A stretch of DNA of 48,529 bases, taken from contig CAJTOH010000028.1 in assembly GCA_910577685.1 (NCBI GenBank), positions 1 through 48,529 on the forward strand, read 5' to 3'. The position numbers and the translations under genes were made by a program. The notes beneath the pieces are model-generated. The model had not been told where the DNA came from and did no database searches. It saw only the letters and a program-made list of their open reading frames with translations. Source of the stretch: an uncultured Dorea sp. GTDB taxonomy: Bacteria > Bacillota > Clostridia > Lachnospirales > Lachnospiraceae. Of this stretch, positions 1 to 8,201 are shown in pieces (the stretch's first letter is position 1; the number at the start of each line of letters is the position of its first letter).

Positions 1-649
1 GACCAACAACTACGGCAATCGAAAATAAGCAGAATTTTATGGAGTATCTTGCGGCACCGCTCATTTCTTCGCGCCCGCCTTTCGCGACAATATAGGATTT
101 GTTCTGCCGGATATATTCTTCCGGTGATTTGGCATACCCGATATTCCGGCAGTAGGATGTCACGAAGTCCATATCAATATCTTCAATGGAGGAGTCTGCG
201 ACCGGCTCGTCCTCATAATAGCGCGAGCCTTTGGAATACACCAGTCGCAGCCGGTCGTCAAAGATGAGCTTCTGGGATTTATCCCCCATGCGGTAATACA
301 CGTCATCCTGCTGGTTTGCATGGAGTTCAGGGCTTTGGGGGATTGTGATAACCAGAAGATGGTTGGGCTTTCCGTTTTTGTCGGTACATTCCAGAGTTTC
401 TGTCTCGATCAGGACAGAGGGTCTGCAGAAATCAAAAGGGACGCGCAGGATGTCATTGACGTTGTCGGTATAGCCATCAATTCCTGTAATTTCACCGATA
501 TCTTCAATTCCGATTACCAACGTGCCGCCATCGGCGTTGGCAAAGGCGACGATATGGTTGGACAGTCCTTTTGGTTCCTTGCGGGCGCTTTTTCTGTCGT
601 AGGTCTTGTCTTCCTTTTTTACTGTTAATTCTTCAACCGAATATTTCAT
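1..649 (-). CDS. AlbA_2/Schlafen-type ATP-binding protein, partial
   Basis: An open frame of 216 codons starts at ATG 649 and runs off the left edge without a stop. A GGAGAT ribosome binding site lies at 653-658. The N-terminal part matches the AlbA_2 (Schlafen-like) domain: an S-A-R-K-E-P-K-G-L segment, then NHIVAFANADGGTLVIGIED, the hallmark of this family. Members are DNA-binding or putative nucleic-acid-directed regulators, many linked to mobile or defence DNA. The last 15 or so codons at the edge do not continue with the usual LLFG-type segment I would expect, so the edge may hold a frameshift, an unusual variant or a contig-end artefact. It is divergent from the AAA/PD-(D/E)XK gene. Family call firm, function unknown. 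Confidence 0.75.
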   Translation of the reverse strand, partial: MKYSVEELTVKKEDKTYDRKSARKEPKGLSNHIVAFANADGGTLVIGIEDIGEITGIDGYTDNVNDILRVPFDFCRPSVLIETETLECTDKNGKPNHLLVITIPQSPELHANQQDDVYYRMGDKSQKLIFDDRLRLVYSKGSRYYEDEPVADSSIEDIDMDFVTSYCRNIGYAKSPEEYIRQNKSYIVAKGGREEMSGAARYSIKFCLFSIAVVVG

Positions 650-751
650 AAAGAATCTCCATACCGTCAGGCGTCTGAGTGTGCCGTTGGTTTTGTTTTT
701 ATTACAGAGTTGGTAAAAAGATTATCATACGTCCTTTTTTATTTCGATATA

Positions 752-780
752 TTGAAGCGGCGAAGTTTCTCCTGTATAAT
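752..780 (+). promoter_or_regulatory. Sigma-A-type promoter of the AAA/PD-(D/E)XK gene
   Basis: TTGAAG at 752-757 and TATAAT at 775-780 with a 17-base spacer, 30 bases upstream of the ATG at 810. Confidence 0.7.
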
Positions 781-809
781 AAAATAATAACGGTTTGGGA
801 GGCGCAGCC

Positions 810-2492
810 ATGGCAAGGACAGTAGGGATTGGTTTTCAGGATTTTGAGCAAATGCTTACAAATGATAATTTCTATATCGATAAGACCGGATTTATCAAAG
901 AATGGTGGGAGAACAACGACGCTGTGACGCTCATCACCCGTCCCAGACGTTTCGGAAAGACGCTGAACCTGAATATGACCGAATATTTTTTTTCTGTCAG
1001 CCATTTTGGAAGAAGCGATTTATTTGAGAATCTTTCTATCTGGGAGGAAGAAAAGTACAGAAAGCTGCAGGGGACTTATCCGGTCCTTTTTCTGAGTTTT
1101 GCCGGTGTAAAAGAAACGTCCTTTTCCGGTACAAGGGAAAAAATCTGCCAGATTATAAAAAATCTGTATAACAGATACGATTTTCTTCTGGAAACAGACC
1201 GTTTGAATGATGCGGAAAAGAAAGCATATCTGGAGATTTCCGATCATATGAAAGATTCTGCCGCGTCAAATTCCTTGAACGCATTATGTGATTACCTGAT
1301 GCGTTACTATGGTAAAAAAGTCATCGTCCTGCTGGACGAATACGATACCCCTATGCAGGAAGCCTATGTGCATGGTTACTGGGATGAACTTGTTTCCTTC
1401 ATTCGTAACCTGTTTAATTCCACTTTTAAGACAAATCCTTTTCTTTCGAGAGCTCTTATGACCGGAATTACCAGAGTCAGCAAGGAGTCTGTTTTTTCTG
1501 ATCTGAATAATATAGAAGTAGTGACTACTACTTCGGAAAAATATGAGACTTCCTTTGGATTTACACAGGAAGAGGTCCGGACGGCATTGGGAGAATACGG
1601 ACTATATGGAGAAAAAGAACAGGTGAAATTGTGGTACGACGGATTCACGTTCGGAAGAGAGTCGGATATCTATAATCCATGGTCTATCATCAACTATCTG
1701 GATAAGAAAAGGTTCGCCCCTTACTGGGCCAACACCAGCAATAACAGTCTGGTTGGGAAACTAATCCGCGAAGGAAGCGCAGATACAAAAATGATTATGG
1801 AGGATCTTCTTTCCGGGAAGCCGCTTTGCGTGCAGATCGACGAACAGGTTGTATTCAGCCAGTTAGGGCGTAAGGAAAGCGCCGTCTGGAGCCTGCTGCT
1901 TGCAAGCGGTTATCTGCGTGTAAACCGTTGGAGTATGGACAAAAGAGACCGGACAGTCTATGAGCTTGTATTAACCAACCGGGAAGTGTCCCTTATGTTT
2001 GAGCAGATGGTGGAGGAGTGGTTTTTTGATTATACACCTGCATATAATAATTTCATCAAAGCCCTTTTATTGGACGACAAAAAAGCCATGAATCTATATA
2101 TGAACCGGGTTGCCCTTCACACGTTCAGTTACTTCGACACCGGCAGCCGCCCTTCGGAAGCCGCGGAACCGGAGCGGTTTTATCACGGCTTTGTTCTTGG
2201 GCTGATGGTCGATCTGGCTGAGCGGTATACGATTACTTCCAACCGTGAAAGCGGATTCGGAAGATACGATGTATTATTGGAGCCTTTAAAGAATACGGAT
2301 GACGCCATTATTCTGGAATTCAAGGTCCATGACCCGGAGGATGAAGATACGCTTGAGGACACGGTAAAGGAGGCGTTGGGGCAGATTGAACGGATGAAAT
2401 ATTCGGCCTCTTTGGAGGCAAAGGGGATTCCAAAGGAACGGATACGTAAGTACGGATTTGCGTTTGAAGGAAAAACGGTTTTAATCGGGTGA
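810..2492 (+). CDS. AAA-ATPase-like / PD-(D/E)XK nuclease-like protein
   Basis: A 560-residue protein of the AAA-ATPase_like plus DUF1703 class common in gut anaerobes. Residues 44-51 (RPRRFGKT) form the P-loop and residues 171-180 (VIVLLDEYDT) a Walker B strand. The C-terminus carries a PD-(D/E)XK-type core with Asp487 in GRYDV and Glu503/Lys505 in ILEFK, all present, so the nuclease fold looks intact. I start it at ATG 810, behind GGGAGG at 797-802, rather than at the upstream TTG at 795. Its own promoter and the divergent AlbA_2 neighbour suggest an accessory or defence role. The cellular substrate of this family is unknown; the function is inferred only from the domains. Confidence 0.85.
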   Translation: MARTVGIGFQDFEQMLTNDNFYIDKTGFIKEWWENNDAVTLITRPRRFGKTLNLNMTEYFFSVSHFGRSDLFENLSIWEEEKYRKLQGTYPVLFLSFAGVKETSFSGTREKICQIIKNLYNRYDFLLETDRLNDAEKKAYLEISDHMKDSAASNSLNALCDYLMRYYGKKVIVLLDEYDTPMQEAYVHGYWDELVSFIRNLFNSTFKTNPFLSRALMTGITRVSKESVFSDLNNIEVVTTTSEKYETSFGFTQEEVRTALGEYGLYGEKEQVKLWYDGFTFGRESDIYNPWSIINYLDKKRFAPYWANTSNNSLVGKLIREGSADTKMIMEDLLSGKPLCVQIDEQVVFSQLGRKESAVWSLLLASGYLRVNRWSMDKRDRTVYELVLTNREVSLMFEQMVEEWFFDYTPAYNNFIKALLLDDKKAMNLYMNRVALHTFSYFDTGSRPSEAAEPERFYHGFVLGLMVDLAERYTITSNRESGFGRYDVLLEPLKNTDDAIILEFKVHDPEDEDTLEDTVKEALGQIERMKYSASLEAKGIPKERIRKYGFAFEGKTVLIG

Positions 2493-2553
2493 AGACGGGA
2501 ATGTTTCCATCAGGATTCTGCATTTTGGCGTTTTAGCCGTTTCTAAGAAAATC

Positions 2554-2582
2554 TTTACACCCCTGCCCGATATTGCTATAAT
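2554..2582 (+). promoter_or_regulatory. Promoter of the GerMN lipoprotein gene
   Basis: TTTACA at 2554-2559 and TATAAT at 2577-2582 with a 17-base spacer; the TGC before the -10 gives an extended -10. The 5' leader contains a small ACATC/GATGT hairpin at about 2588-2606. Confidence 0.75.
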
Positions 2583-2623
2583 GAAGACATCCGATAAACG
2601 ATGTTTTTAGAGAGGAGATTCTT

Positions 2624-3223
2624 ATGAAGAAGAGGATACTAATATTAGCTTTAGCCATATTGTTCAGTTTAACGGCCTGCAGCCAGACGCCGGAGACGCC
2701 GGAGGAACCCGCCGGACAGGAAGACCGGGAAGATCGGGAAGATCAGGAAGATCAGAAGGATCAAGAAGAGCCGGAGAACCCGGACGATGATTCTAAAGAG
2801 CCGGAAGAAGGAAATAACGGCGAACCTTCAGGGGCTGTCTCAGAATCCACAAAGATCACCGTATACTGCGGCAATGAAGACGCGGCGGAATTTGACCTCC
2901 GGGAAGCCGAGATCAGTTCTCTGACGCCGGAGGAAGTGCTGGACGCCCTTGTCGGAGAGGAAGCGGTTTCGGAGGAAGTGAAAGTCCTCTCTTTTAATAA
3001 ATCAACGGTGGATGGCAGGGATACGCTGGTGCTGGATCTTAACAGCGCCTTTTCGGCTTATGTACTAAGTAAGGGGACGGCCGGAGAGTATTATGCCGTA
3101 GGAAGCGTGTGCAATACGTTTTTGGAAGCGTTTTACGGGGACCAGATTAAGATTACGGTAGAGGGAGCCGCGTTAGAGACGGGACATGGGGATTATTCAG
3201 GATATATGACGAAGTTTTCATAG
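2624..3223 (+). CDS. GerMN-domain lipoprotein
   Basis: A 199-residue secreted lipoprotein. Residues 1-18 are a signal peptide ending in the lipobox LTAC, so Cys19 should be lipidated and the protein held on the outer face of the membrane. Residues 25-67 are a low-complexity Glu/Asp-rich linker built from repeats of E-D-Q/R. The remainder, about residues 75-195, resembles the GerMN domain (LDLNSAF, GEYYAVGSVCNTFLEAF) found in spore germination protein GerM and in LpqB-type lipoproteins. It has its own strong promoter and a GAGGAG ribosome binding site. The domain probably binds a cell-wall or protein partner; there is no sporulation gene nearby except the PdaA-like deacetylase 16 kb away. Confidence 0.8.
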   Translation: MKKRILILALAILFSLTACSQTPETPEEPAGQEDREDREDQEDQKDQEEPENPDDDSKEPEEGNNGEPSGAVSESTKITVYCGNEDAAEFDLREAEISSLTPEEVLDALVGEEAVSEEVKVLSFNKSTVDGRDTLVLDLNSAFSAYVLSKGTAGEYYAVGSVCNTFLEAFYGDQIKITVEGAALETGHGDYSGYMTKFS

Positions 3224-3245
3224 GCGGACGCCATAGGAGTTTCGA

Positions 3246-4427
3246 ATGAAAAAGACAGGATACTATTCTTCGGGTGTGTTTGCGCGTATGGCGAAAGTAA
3301 CCCTTAGGACCATTCGATATTATGACAAGCAGAATATCCTGAAGCCCTCCTTCGTGAGTGAGGCGGGAGCCCGTTTTTATACCGATAAGGATTTTGTAAG
3401 GCTTCAGCAGATTCTTCTGCTGAAGTATCTTGGTTTTTCGCTGGAAGATATCCGGGAGATGCTCATTGACGATACGGATTATCACTTCATGCTGAATTCG
3501 CTGAATATCCAGCTTAAGCTGGTGCAGGATAGGATTGAGCAGATGCAGCTCGTAGAGAAGGCGATTCAGGATACTTCGGAGGCGGTTCGAAAGGAGCATA
3601 CGATTGACTGGAATCAGATGCTGAACCTGATTCATCTGACAGGGATGGAGAAGAGTTTGAAGAACCAATACCAGAATGCCTCCAATATTTCGGCTCGTAT
3701 TCAGCTCCACCATTTGTATTCGCAGAATCAGCAGGGGTGGTTTCCGTGGATATACGAGCAGCTTATGGTTCGGCAGGGAATGAAGATTTTGGAGATTGGA
3801 TGCGGGGACGGAACTCTGTGGATAGAAAATATGGAAAATCTGCCGGAGAATACGGAATTCTTACTCTCGGACATCTCGGAAGGGATGTTAAGGGATGCGC
3901 GTCGGGCGATCGGGGGGGAGGATCACCGGTTTTCCTATCAAGTATTCGATTGTCATAAGATGCCCTGCAGGGACGGCAGCTTTGACCTGATTATTGCAAA
4001 TCATGTCCTGTTCTATTGCGGGGACATCCGCAAAGTGTGCGAAGAGGCGGTGCGGGTGTTGAGGCCCGGGGGAAGGTTCTTGTGCAGCGCCTACGGACAG
4101 AACCATATGAAAGAGGTAAGCGGTCTTGTGCAGGGGTTCGACGACAGGATCGCGCTTTCGGCGGACAAGCTATACGACCGGTTCGGGAAAGAGAATGGCA
4201 GGGAGATTTTGTCGGAGTATTTCGGCACATGTGAGTGGAGACAGTATGAGGACTGCCTGATCGTGCCGAAACCGGAACCTTTGATCTCCTACGTTTTGTC
4301 CTGCCATGGTAATCAGGGGCAGTATATTACGGAACGCTATAAGGAATTTCGGGCTTATGTGAAGCGTAAGACAGACCGGGGATTTCGCATTACGAAGGAG
4401 GCGGGGCTGTTTTTATGCCAAAAATAG
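3246..4427 (+). CDS. MerR-type regulator fused to SAM-dependent methyltransferase
   Basis: A 393-residue two-domain protein. Residues 5-75 are a MerR winged helix (VTLRTIRYYDKQNILKPS) followed by the MerR dimerisation helix at about 80-115. Residues 175-300 are a class I methyltransferase with motif I at 181-190 (ILEIGCGDGT) and a later VLRPGG segment. MerR proteins activate promoters with over-long spacers; the fused enzyme could act as the effector-sensing module or methylate a small ligand. A promoter of exactly that type begins 30 bases after the stop codon and reads into rmlA, so it may regulate the rhamnose operon. No metal-binding Cys set typical of MerR or CueR is seen. Substrate unknown. 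Confidence 0.85.
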   Translation: MKKTGYYSSGVFARMAKVTLRTIRYYDKQNILKPSFVSEAGARFYTDKDFVRLQQILLLKYLGFSLEDIREMLIDDTDYHFMLNSLNIQLKLVQDRIEQMQLVEKAIQDTSEAVRKEHTIDWNQMLNLIHLTGMEKSLKNQYQNASNISARIQLHHLYSQNQQGWFPWIYEQLMVRQGMKILEIGCGDGTLWIENMENLPENTEFLLSDISEGMLRDARRAIGGEDHRFSYQVFDCHKMPCRDGSFDLIIANHVLFYCGDIRKVCEEAVRVLRPGGRFLCSAYGQNHMKEVSGLVQGFDDRIALSADKLYDRFGKENGREILSEYFGTCEWRQYEDCLIVPKPEPLISYVLSCHGNQGQYITERYKEFRAYVKRKTDRGFRITKEAGLFLCQK

Positions 4428-4456
4428 CAATATTTTGGAAAAAATAAAAAAAGTGC

Positions 4457-4487
4457 TTGAAGGTGACCTAGGGTCACCTTTTATAAT
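4457..4487 (+). promoter_or_regulatory. MerR-type promoter/operator upstream of rmlA
   Basis: TTGAAG at 4457-4462 and TATAAT at 4482-4487 are separated by 19 bases instead of 17. A perfect palindrome with 8-base arms, AGGTGACC/GGTCACCT around a TAG centre, occupies 4461-4479. This is the architecture of MerR-activated promoters, where the regulator untwists the spacer. Predicted transcription start is near 4494, 78 bases before rmlA. The palindrome is followed by a short T run, so a weak terminator of the MerR-methyltransferase gene is the alternative reading. Confidence 0.7.
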
Positions 4488-4571
4488 GCGTTTTAGACAG
4501 AATGTATAAGGGCAGAATGAAAAGTGAGAATTTTATAAACACTATGATTAACCAGAAAAAGGAGGTTTCAC

Positions 4572-5468
4572 ATGAAAGGAATTATATTGGCGGGAGGTTC
4601 CGGCACACGGCTCTATCCGCTGACGATGGTGACGTCCAAGCAGTTGCTGCCAATCTATGATAAACCAATGATCTATTATCCGATGTCGGTATTGATGAAC
4701 GCAGGTATCCGGGAGATTCTGATTATTTCCACGCCGCAGGATACGCCCAGGTTCCGGGAGCTTTTGGGCGACGGACATCAGTTTGGGGTGCAGCTGTCCT
4801 ATGAGGTTCAGCCAAGTCCGGACGGGCTTGCCCAGGCGTTTATTATCGGAGCAGATTTCATAGGCGGCGATACGGTTGCAATGGTATTAGGGGACAATAT
4901 TTTTGCCGGCCATGGTCTAAAGAAGCGGCTGAAAGCAGCGGTTAAGAATGCGGAGTCGGGAAAAGGGGCCACGGTATTCGGATACTATGTAGATGACCCG
5001 GAGCGTTTCGGTATCGTGGAATTCAACCACGAAGGAAAGGCTGTCTCCATTGAGGAGAAACCCAAGGAGCCCAAGAGCAACTATTGCGTAACAGGATTGT
5101 ATTTCTATGACAATAAGGTGGTCGAGTATGCCGGGAATCTAAAGCCCAGCGTGCGCGGCGAGCTGGAGATCACGGATCTGAACCGGGTGTATCTGGAAGA
5201 GGAGAAGCTGAATGTAGAGCTTCTGGGGCAGGGATTCACTTGGCTGGATACCGGAACCCACGAGAGCCTTGTGGACGCGACGAACTTTGTGAAGACGGTG
5301 GAATCCCACCAGCATCGTAAAATCGGATGTCTGGAAGAGATCGCATATCTGAACGGCTGGATTACGGAGAAGAACGTGTTGGAAGTGTACGAGGTATTAA
5401 AGAAGAACCAGTACGGGCAGTATTTGAAAGACGTACTGGACGGAAAGTTTCAGGATGGGCTGTATTAA
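4572..5468 (+). CDS. rmlA: Glucose-1-phosphate thymidylyltransferase
   Basis: First enzyme of dTDP-L-rhamnose synthesis, making dTDP-glucose from dTTP and glucose-1-phosphate in the cytoplasm. The 298 residues match the usual RmlA length. The nucleotide-binding signature GIILAGGSGTRLYP is at residues 3-16, followed by the conserved SKQLLPIYDKPMIYYP, and EKPKEPKSNYCVTGLYFYD lies in the middle. Start ATG 4572 sits 8 bases behind AAAGGAGG. First gene of rmlA-rmlB-rmlD-rmlC, apparently transcribed from the MerR-type promoter at 4457-4487. Confidence 0.96.
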   Translation: MKGIILAGGSGTRLYPLTMVTSKQLLPIYDKPMIYYPMSVLMNAGIREILIISTPQDTPRFRELLGDGHQFGVQLSYEVQPSPDGLAQAFIIGADFIGGDTVAMVLGDNIFAGHGLKKRLKAAVKNAESGKGATVFGYYVDDPERFGIVEFNHEGKAVSIEEKPKEPKSNYCVTGLYFYDNKVVEYAGNLKPSVRGELEITDLNRVYLEEEKLNVELLGQGFTWLDTGTHESLVDATNFVKTVESHQHRKIGCLEEIAYLNGWITEKNVLEVYEVLKKNQYGQYLKDVLDGKFQDGLY

Positions 5469-5500
5469 AGGACGCGCAGTAAAAAAGGAGGAGAATGATT

Positions 5501-6520
5501 ATGACAATTATTGTAACCGGCGGCGCCGGATTTATCGGCAGTAACTTTATTTTTCACATGATGGATAAGTATCCGGATTATCGGATCATTTGTTTGGATT
5601 GCCTGACCTATGCGGGAAATCTTTCTACCCTTGAGCCGGTGATGGACCGGCCGAATTTCCGGTTTGTGAAGGAGAGTATTACGGACCGCGAGGCGGTGTA
5701 CAGGCTGTTTGAGGAGGAGAAACCGGATATTGTGGTGAACTTTGCGGCGGAGAGCCATGTAGACCGCTCCATTGAAGAGCCGGAAGTATTTTTAGATACG
5801 AATATCAAAGGCACGGCTGTCCTTATGGATGCCTGCCGGAAGTATGGGATAACCCGTTATCATCAGGTATCCACGGACGAGGTATACGGGGATCTCCCGC
5901 TGGACCGCCCGGACCTGTTCTTTACGGAGGAGACACCGATTCACACCAGCAGCCCCTACAGTTCTTCTAAGGCGGCTGCGGATCTGTTGGTTCTTGCATA
6001 CTACAGAACCTATGGACTGCCCGTGACGGTCAGCAGATGCTCGAATAACTATGGGCCCTATCATTTCCCGGAGAAGCTGATCCCGTTAATGATCGCTAAC
6101 GCGTTGAACGACAAGCCGCTTCCGGTATACGGGAAGGGGGAAAATGTCCGCGATTGGCTCTATGTAGAGGATCACTGCAAGGCCATCGACCTGATCATCC
6201 ATAAGGGGCGCGTCGGAGAGGTTTACAATATCGGCGGCCATAATGAGATGAAGAATATCGATATCGTGAAGATTATCTGTAAAGAGTTAGGGAAGCCGGA
6301 GAGCCTGATTACCTATGTGACGGACCGTAAGGGACACGACATGCGTTACGCGATCGACCCGACGAAGATTCATGGGGAATTAGGGTGGCTGCCGGAGACA
6401 AAGTTTGCGGACGGAATCAAGAAGACGATCCGGTGGTATCTGGAGCATAAAGAGTGGTGGGAGACCATTATTTCCGGAGAATACCAGAATTATTACGAGA
6501 AAATGTACGGGAATCGTTAA
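5501..6520 (+). CDS. rmlB: dTDP-glucose 4,6-dehydratase
   Basis: Second step of the rhamnose pathway, an NAD-dependent extended short-chain dehydrogenase converting dTDP-glucose to the 4-keto-6-deoxy sugar. The Rossmann motif VTGGAGFIGSNF is at the N-terminus, STDEVYG carries the catalytic Thr-Asp-Glu, and YSSSKAAAD gives the YxxxK pair. I chose ATG 5501 (339 residues) because GGAGG at 5487-5491 is only 3 bases from the alternative ATG at 5495 but 9 bases from 5501. It lies 32 bases after rmlA in the same operon. Confidence 0.95.
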   Translation: MTIIVTGGAGFIGSNFIFHMMDKYPDYRIICLDCLTYAGNLSTLEPVMDRPNFRFVKESITDREAVYRLFEEEKPDIVVNFAAESHVDRSIEEPEVFLDTNIKGTAVLMDACRKYGITRYHQVSTDEVYGDLPLDRPDLFFTEETPIHTSSPYSSSKAAADLLVLAYYRTYGLPVTVSRCSNNYGPYHFPEKLIPLMIANALNDKPLPVYGKGENVRDWLYVEDHCKAIDLIIHKGRVGEVYNIGGHNEMKNIDIVKIICKELGKPESLITYVTDRKGHDMRYAIDPTKIHGELGWLPETKFADGIKKTIRWYLEHKEWWETIISGEYQNYYEKMYGNR

Positions 6521-6541
6521 GAGAGGTCAGGAGGGAAGCGT

Positions 6542-7483
6542 ATGAAAGTATTGGTAACTGGCGTGGCAGGGCAGTTAGGCCACGATGTAATGAACGAACT
6601 CCATAAGAGGGGATATGAGGGAATTGGCAGCGACATAGCCGAAAACTACAGCGGTGTTAAGGACGGCACCCCGGTTACTTCTATGCCGTATATCCGGCTG
6701 GACATCACAGACGCCGGCGCTGTGGAAGAGAAGCTTGCCGCAGAAGCTCCGGACGTGGTGGTACACTGCGCGGCGTGGACCGCAGTAGACTTGGCTGAGG
6801 ATGAAGACAAGGTGGAAAAGGTGCGCCTGATTAACGCCGCGGGAACGGAATATATAGCGAAGGCCTGTGAGAAATTGGACTGCAAACTGGTCTATCTAAG
6901 CACGGATTATGTATTTGACGGTCAGGGAACGGAACCTTGGAAGCCGGACTGTAAGGAGTATAAACCGCTCAATGTCTATGGTGTGACTAAGCTTGAAGGG
7001 GAGCTGGCGGTATCCCGCCTGCTGTCCAAATACTTCATCGTGCGGATTGCATGGGTATTTGGCAAGAACGGCAAGAACTTTATCAAAACGATGTTGAATG
7101 TCGGGAAGAACCGCGATATGATTAAGGTGGTAAACGATCAGATCGGAACGCCTACCTACACCTTCGATCTGGCGACATTGCTGGTGGATATGATTGAGAC
7201 GGAGAAGTATGGTTATTACCATGTGACAAATGAGGGCGGTTATATAAGCTGGTATGATTTTACGAAGGAGATTTTCAGGCAGGCCGTAGAACTGGGTCAT
7301 CCGGAGTATTCCGAGGATCGTTTGCAGGTCGTTCCCGTAACGACGGAAGAGTACGGGATCTCCAAGGCGGTAAGGCCGTTTAACAGCCGGTTGGACAGGA
7401 GTAAGCTGGCGGAGAATGGGTTTACGCCGCTGCCTTCCTGGCAGGACGCGCTTGCGAGATATCTGAAAGAAATCGAATTCTGA
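6542..7483 (+). CDS. rmlD: dTDP-4-dehydrorhamnose reductase
   Basis: Last enzyme of the pathway, reducing dTDP-4-keto-L-rhamnose with NAD(P)H to dTDP-L-rhamnose. The 313 residues hold the Rossmann motif VTGVAGQLGHD at the N-terminus, STDYVFDG in the middle and the catalytic YGVTKLEGE (Tyr and Lys of YxxxK). Start ATG 6542 follows AGGAGGG. Order here is A-B-D-C, so the reductase precedes the epimerase that supplies its substrate. Confidence 0.94.
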   Translation: MKVLVTGVAGQLGHDVMNELHKRGYEGIGSDIAENYSGVKDGTPVTSMPYIRLDITDAGAVEEKLAAEAPDVVVHCAAWTAVDLAEDEDKVEKVRLINAAGTEYIAKACEKLDCKLVYLSTDYVFDGQGTEPWKPDCKEYKPLNVYGVTKLEGELAVSRLLSKYFIVRIAWVFGKNGKNFIKTMLNVGKNRDMIKVVNDQIGTPTYTFDLATLLVDMIETEKYGYYHVTNEGGYISWYDFTKEIFRQAVELGHPEYSEDRLQVVPVTTEEYGISKAVRPFNSRLDRSKLAENGFTPLPSWQDALARYLKEIEF

Positions 7484-7515
7484 CCGGATGGGTTAGGAAG
7501 GGAAAGGAAAAAACG

Positions 7516-8124
7516 ATGGGACAGATAAAAGTAGAAAAAAATGCAGGCGGTATTCAGGGACTTTGCGTGATAGAACCTGCGGTCCATGGAGACGCCAGAG
7601 GATATTTTATGGAAACCTATAACCAGAGGGATATGGAGGAGCAGGGGCTTACCATGAATTTTGTGCAGGACAATCAATCCTGTTCAGCCAAAGGCGTTCT
7701 CCGGGGACTTCATTTCCAGAAAGAATTTCCTCAGGGAAAATTGGTGAGGGTGATTAAAGGCTCCGTATACGACGTGGCGGTCGACTTAAGAAGCGGCAGC
7801 GGCACTTATGGAAAATGGTTTGGCATTGAACTTACGGAAGAGAACAGGAAACAGTTTTACATTCCCCAGGGTTTTGCTCACGGATTCCTGGTTCTAAGCG
7901 AAACGGCGGAGTTCTGTTACAAGTGTACGGATTTCTATCATCCCGGAGACGAAGGCGGGCTGGCTTGGAACGATCCCGAGATTGGGATTAAGTGGCCGGA
8001 ACTTATTGGAGAATATCAGGGGAACGCCTCGGCAGAAGGCTATCGGTTGGAAGACGGGACGGAACTGAAACTAAGCGAGAAAGACCAGTTATGGGCGGGG
8101 CTTAAGGATACCTTCCGTTTCTGA
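7516..8124 (+). CDS. rmlC: dTDP-4-dehydrorhamnose 3,5-epimerase
   Basis: Cupin-fold epimerase acting on the 4-keto-6-deoxy sugar made by RmlB. The 202 residues contain the family signatures GDARGYFMETY, QDNQSCSAKGVLRGLHFQ (His of the catalytic pair), VRVIKGSVYDVAVDLR and YIPQGFAHGFLVLSE. The C-terminal 40 residues are somewhat longer than in the shortest RmlC proteins. Last gene of the rml operon: a strong terminator follows at 8137-8186. Confidence 0.94.
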   Translation: MGQIKVEKNAGGIQGLCVIEPAVHGDARGYFMETYNQRDMEEQGLTMNFVQDNQSCSAKGVLRGLHFQKEFPQGKLVRVIKGSVYDVAVDLRSGSGTYGKWFGIELTEENRKQFYIPQGFAHGFLVLSETAEFCYKCTDFYHPGDEGGLAWNDPEIGIKWPELIGEYQGNASAEGYRLEDGTELKLSEKDQLWAGLKDTFRF

Positions 8125-8136
8125 TAGGAAGAAAGA

Positions 8137-8186
8137 GGGGCTGCTGCAGTAAGCAAAACCAATACAAGATGCGGCAGCCCCTTTTT
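8137..8186 (+). terminator. Rho-independent terminator after rmlC
   Basis: An 11-base stem, GGGGCTGCTGC at 8137-8147 pairing with GCGGCAGCCCC at 8171-8181 (one G-T wobble), followed by TTTTT. It lies between convergent rmlC and the GT2 gene and may also stop transcripts from the other strand, although the T run there is weaker. Confidence 0.85.
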
Positions 8187-8201
8187 AGAATTACTTTAAT
8201 A

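Noticed and set aside
49..628. Two plus-strand frames opposite the AlbA_2 gene
   Set aside because: The minus strand encodes a clear AlbA_2 domain; the plus frames have no ribosome binding sites or familiar motifs.
3153..3713. Minus-strand frame of 186 codons
   Set aside because: Antisense to the lipoprotein and MerR helix; no start signal and no family features.
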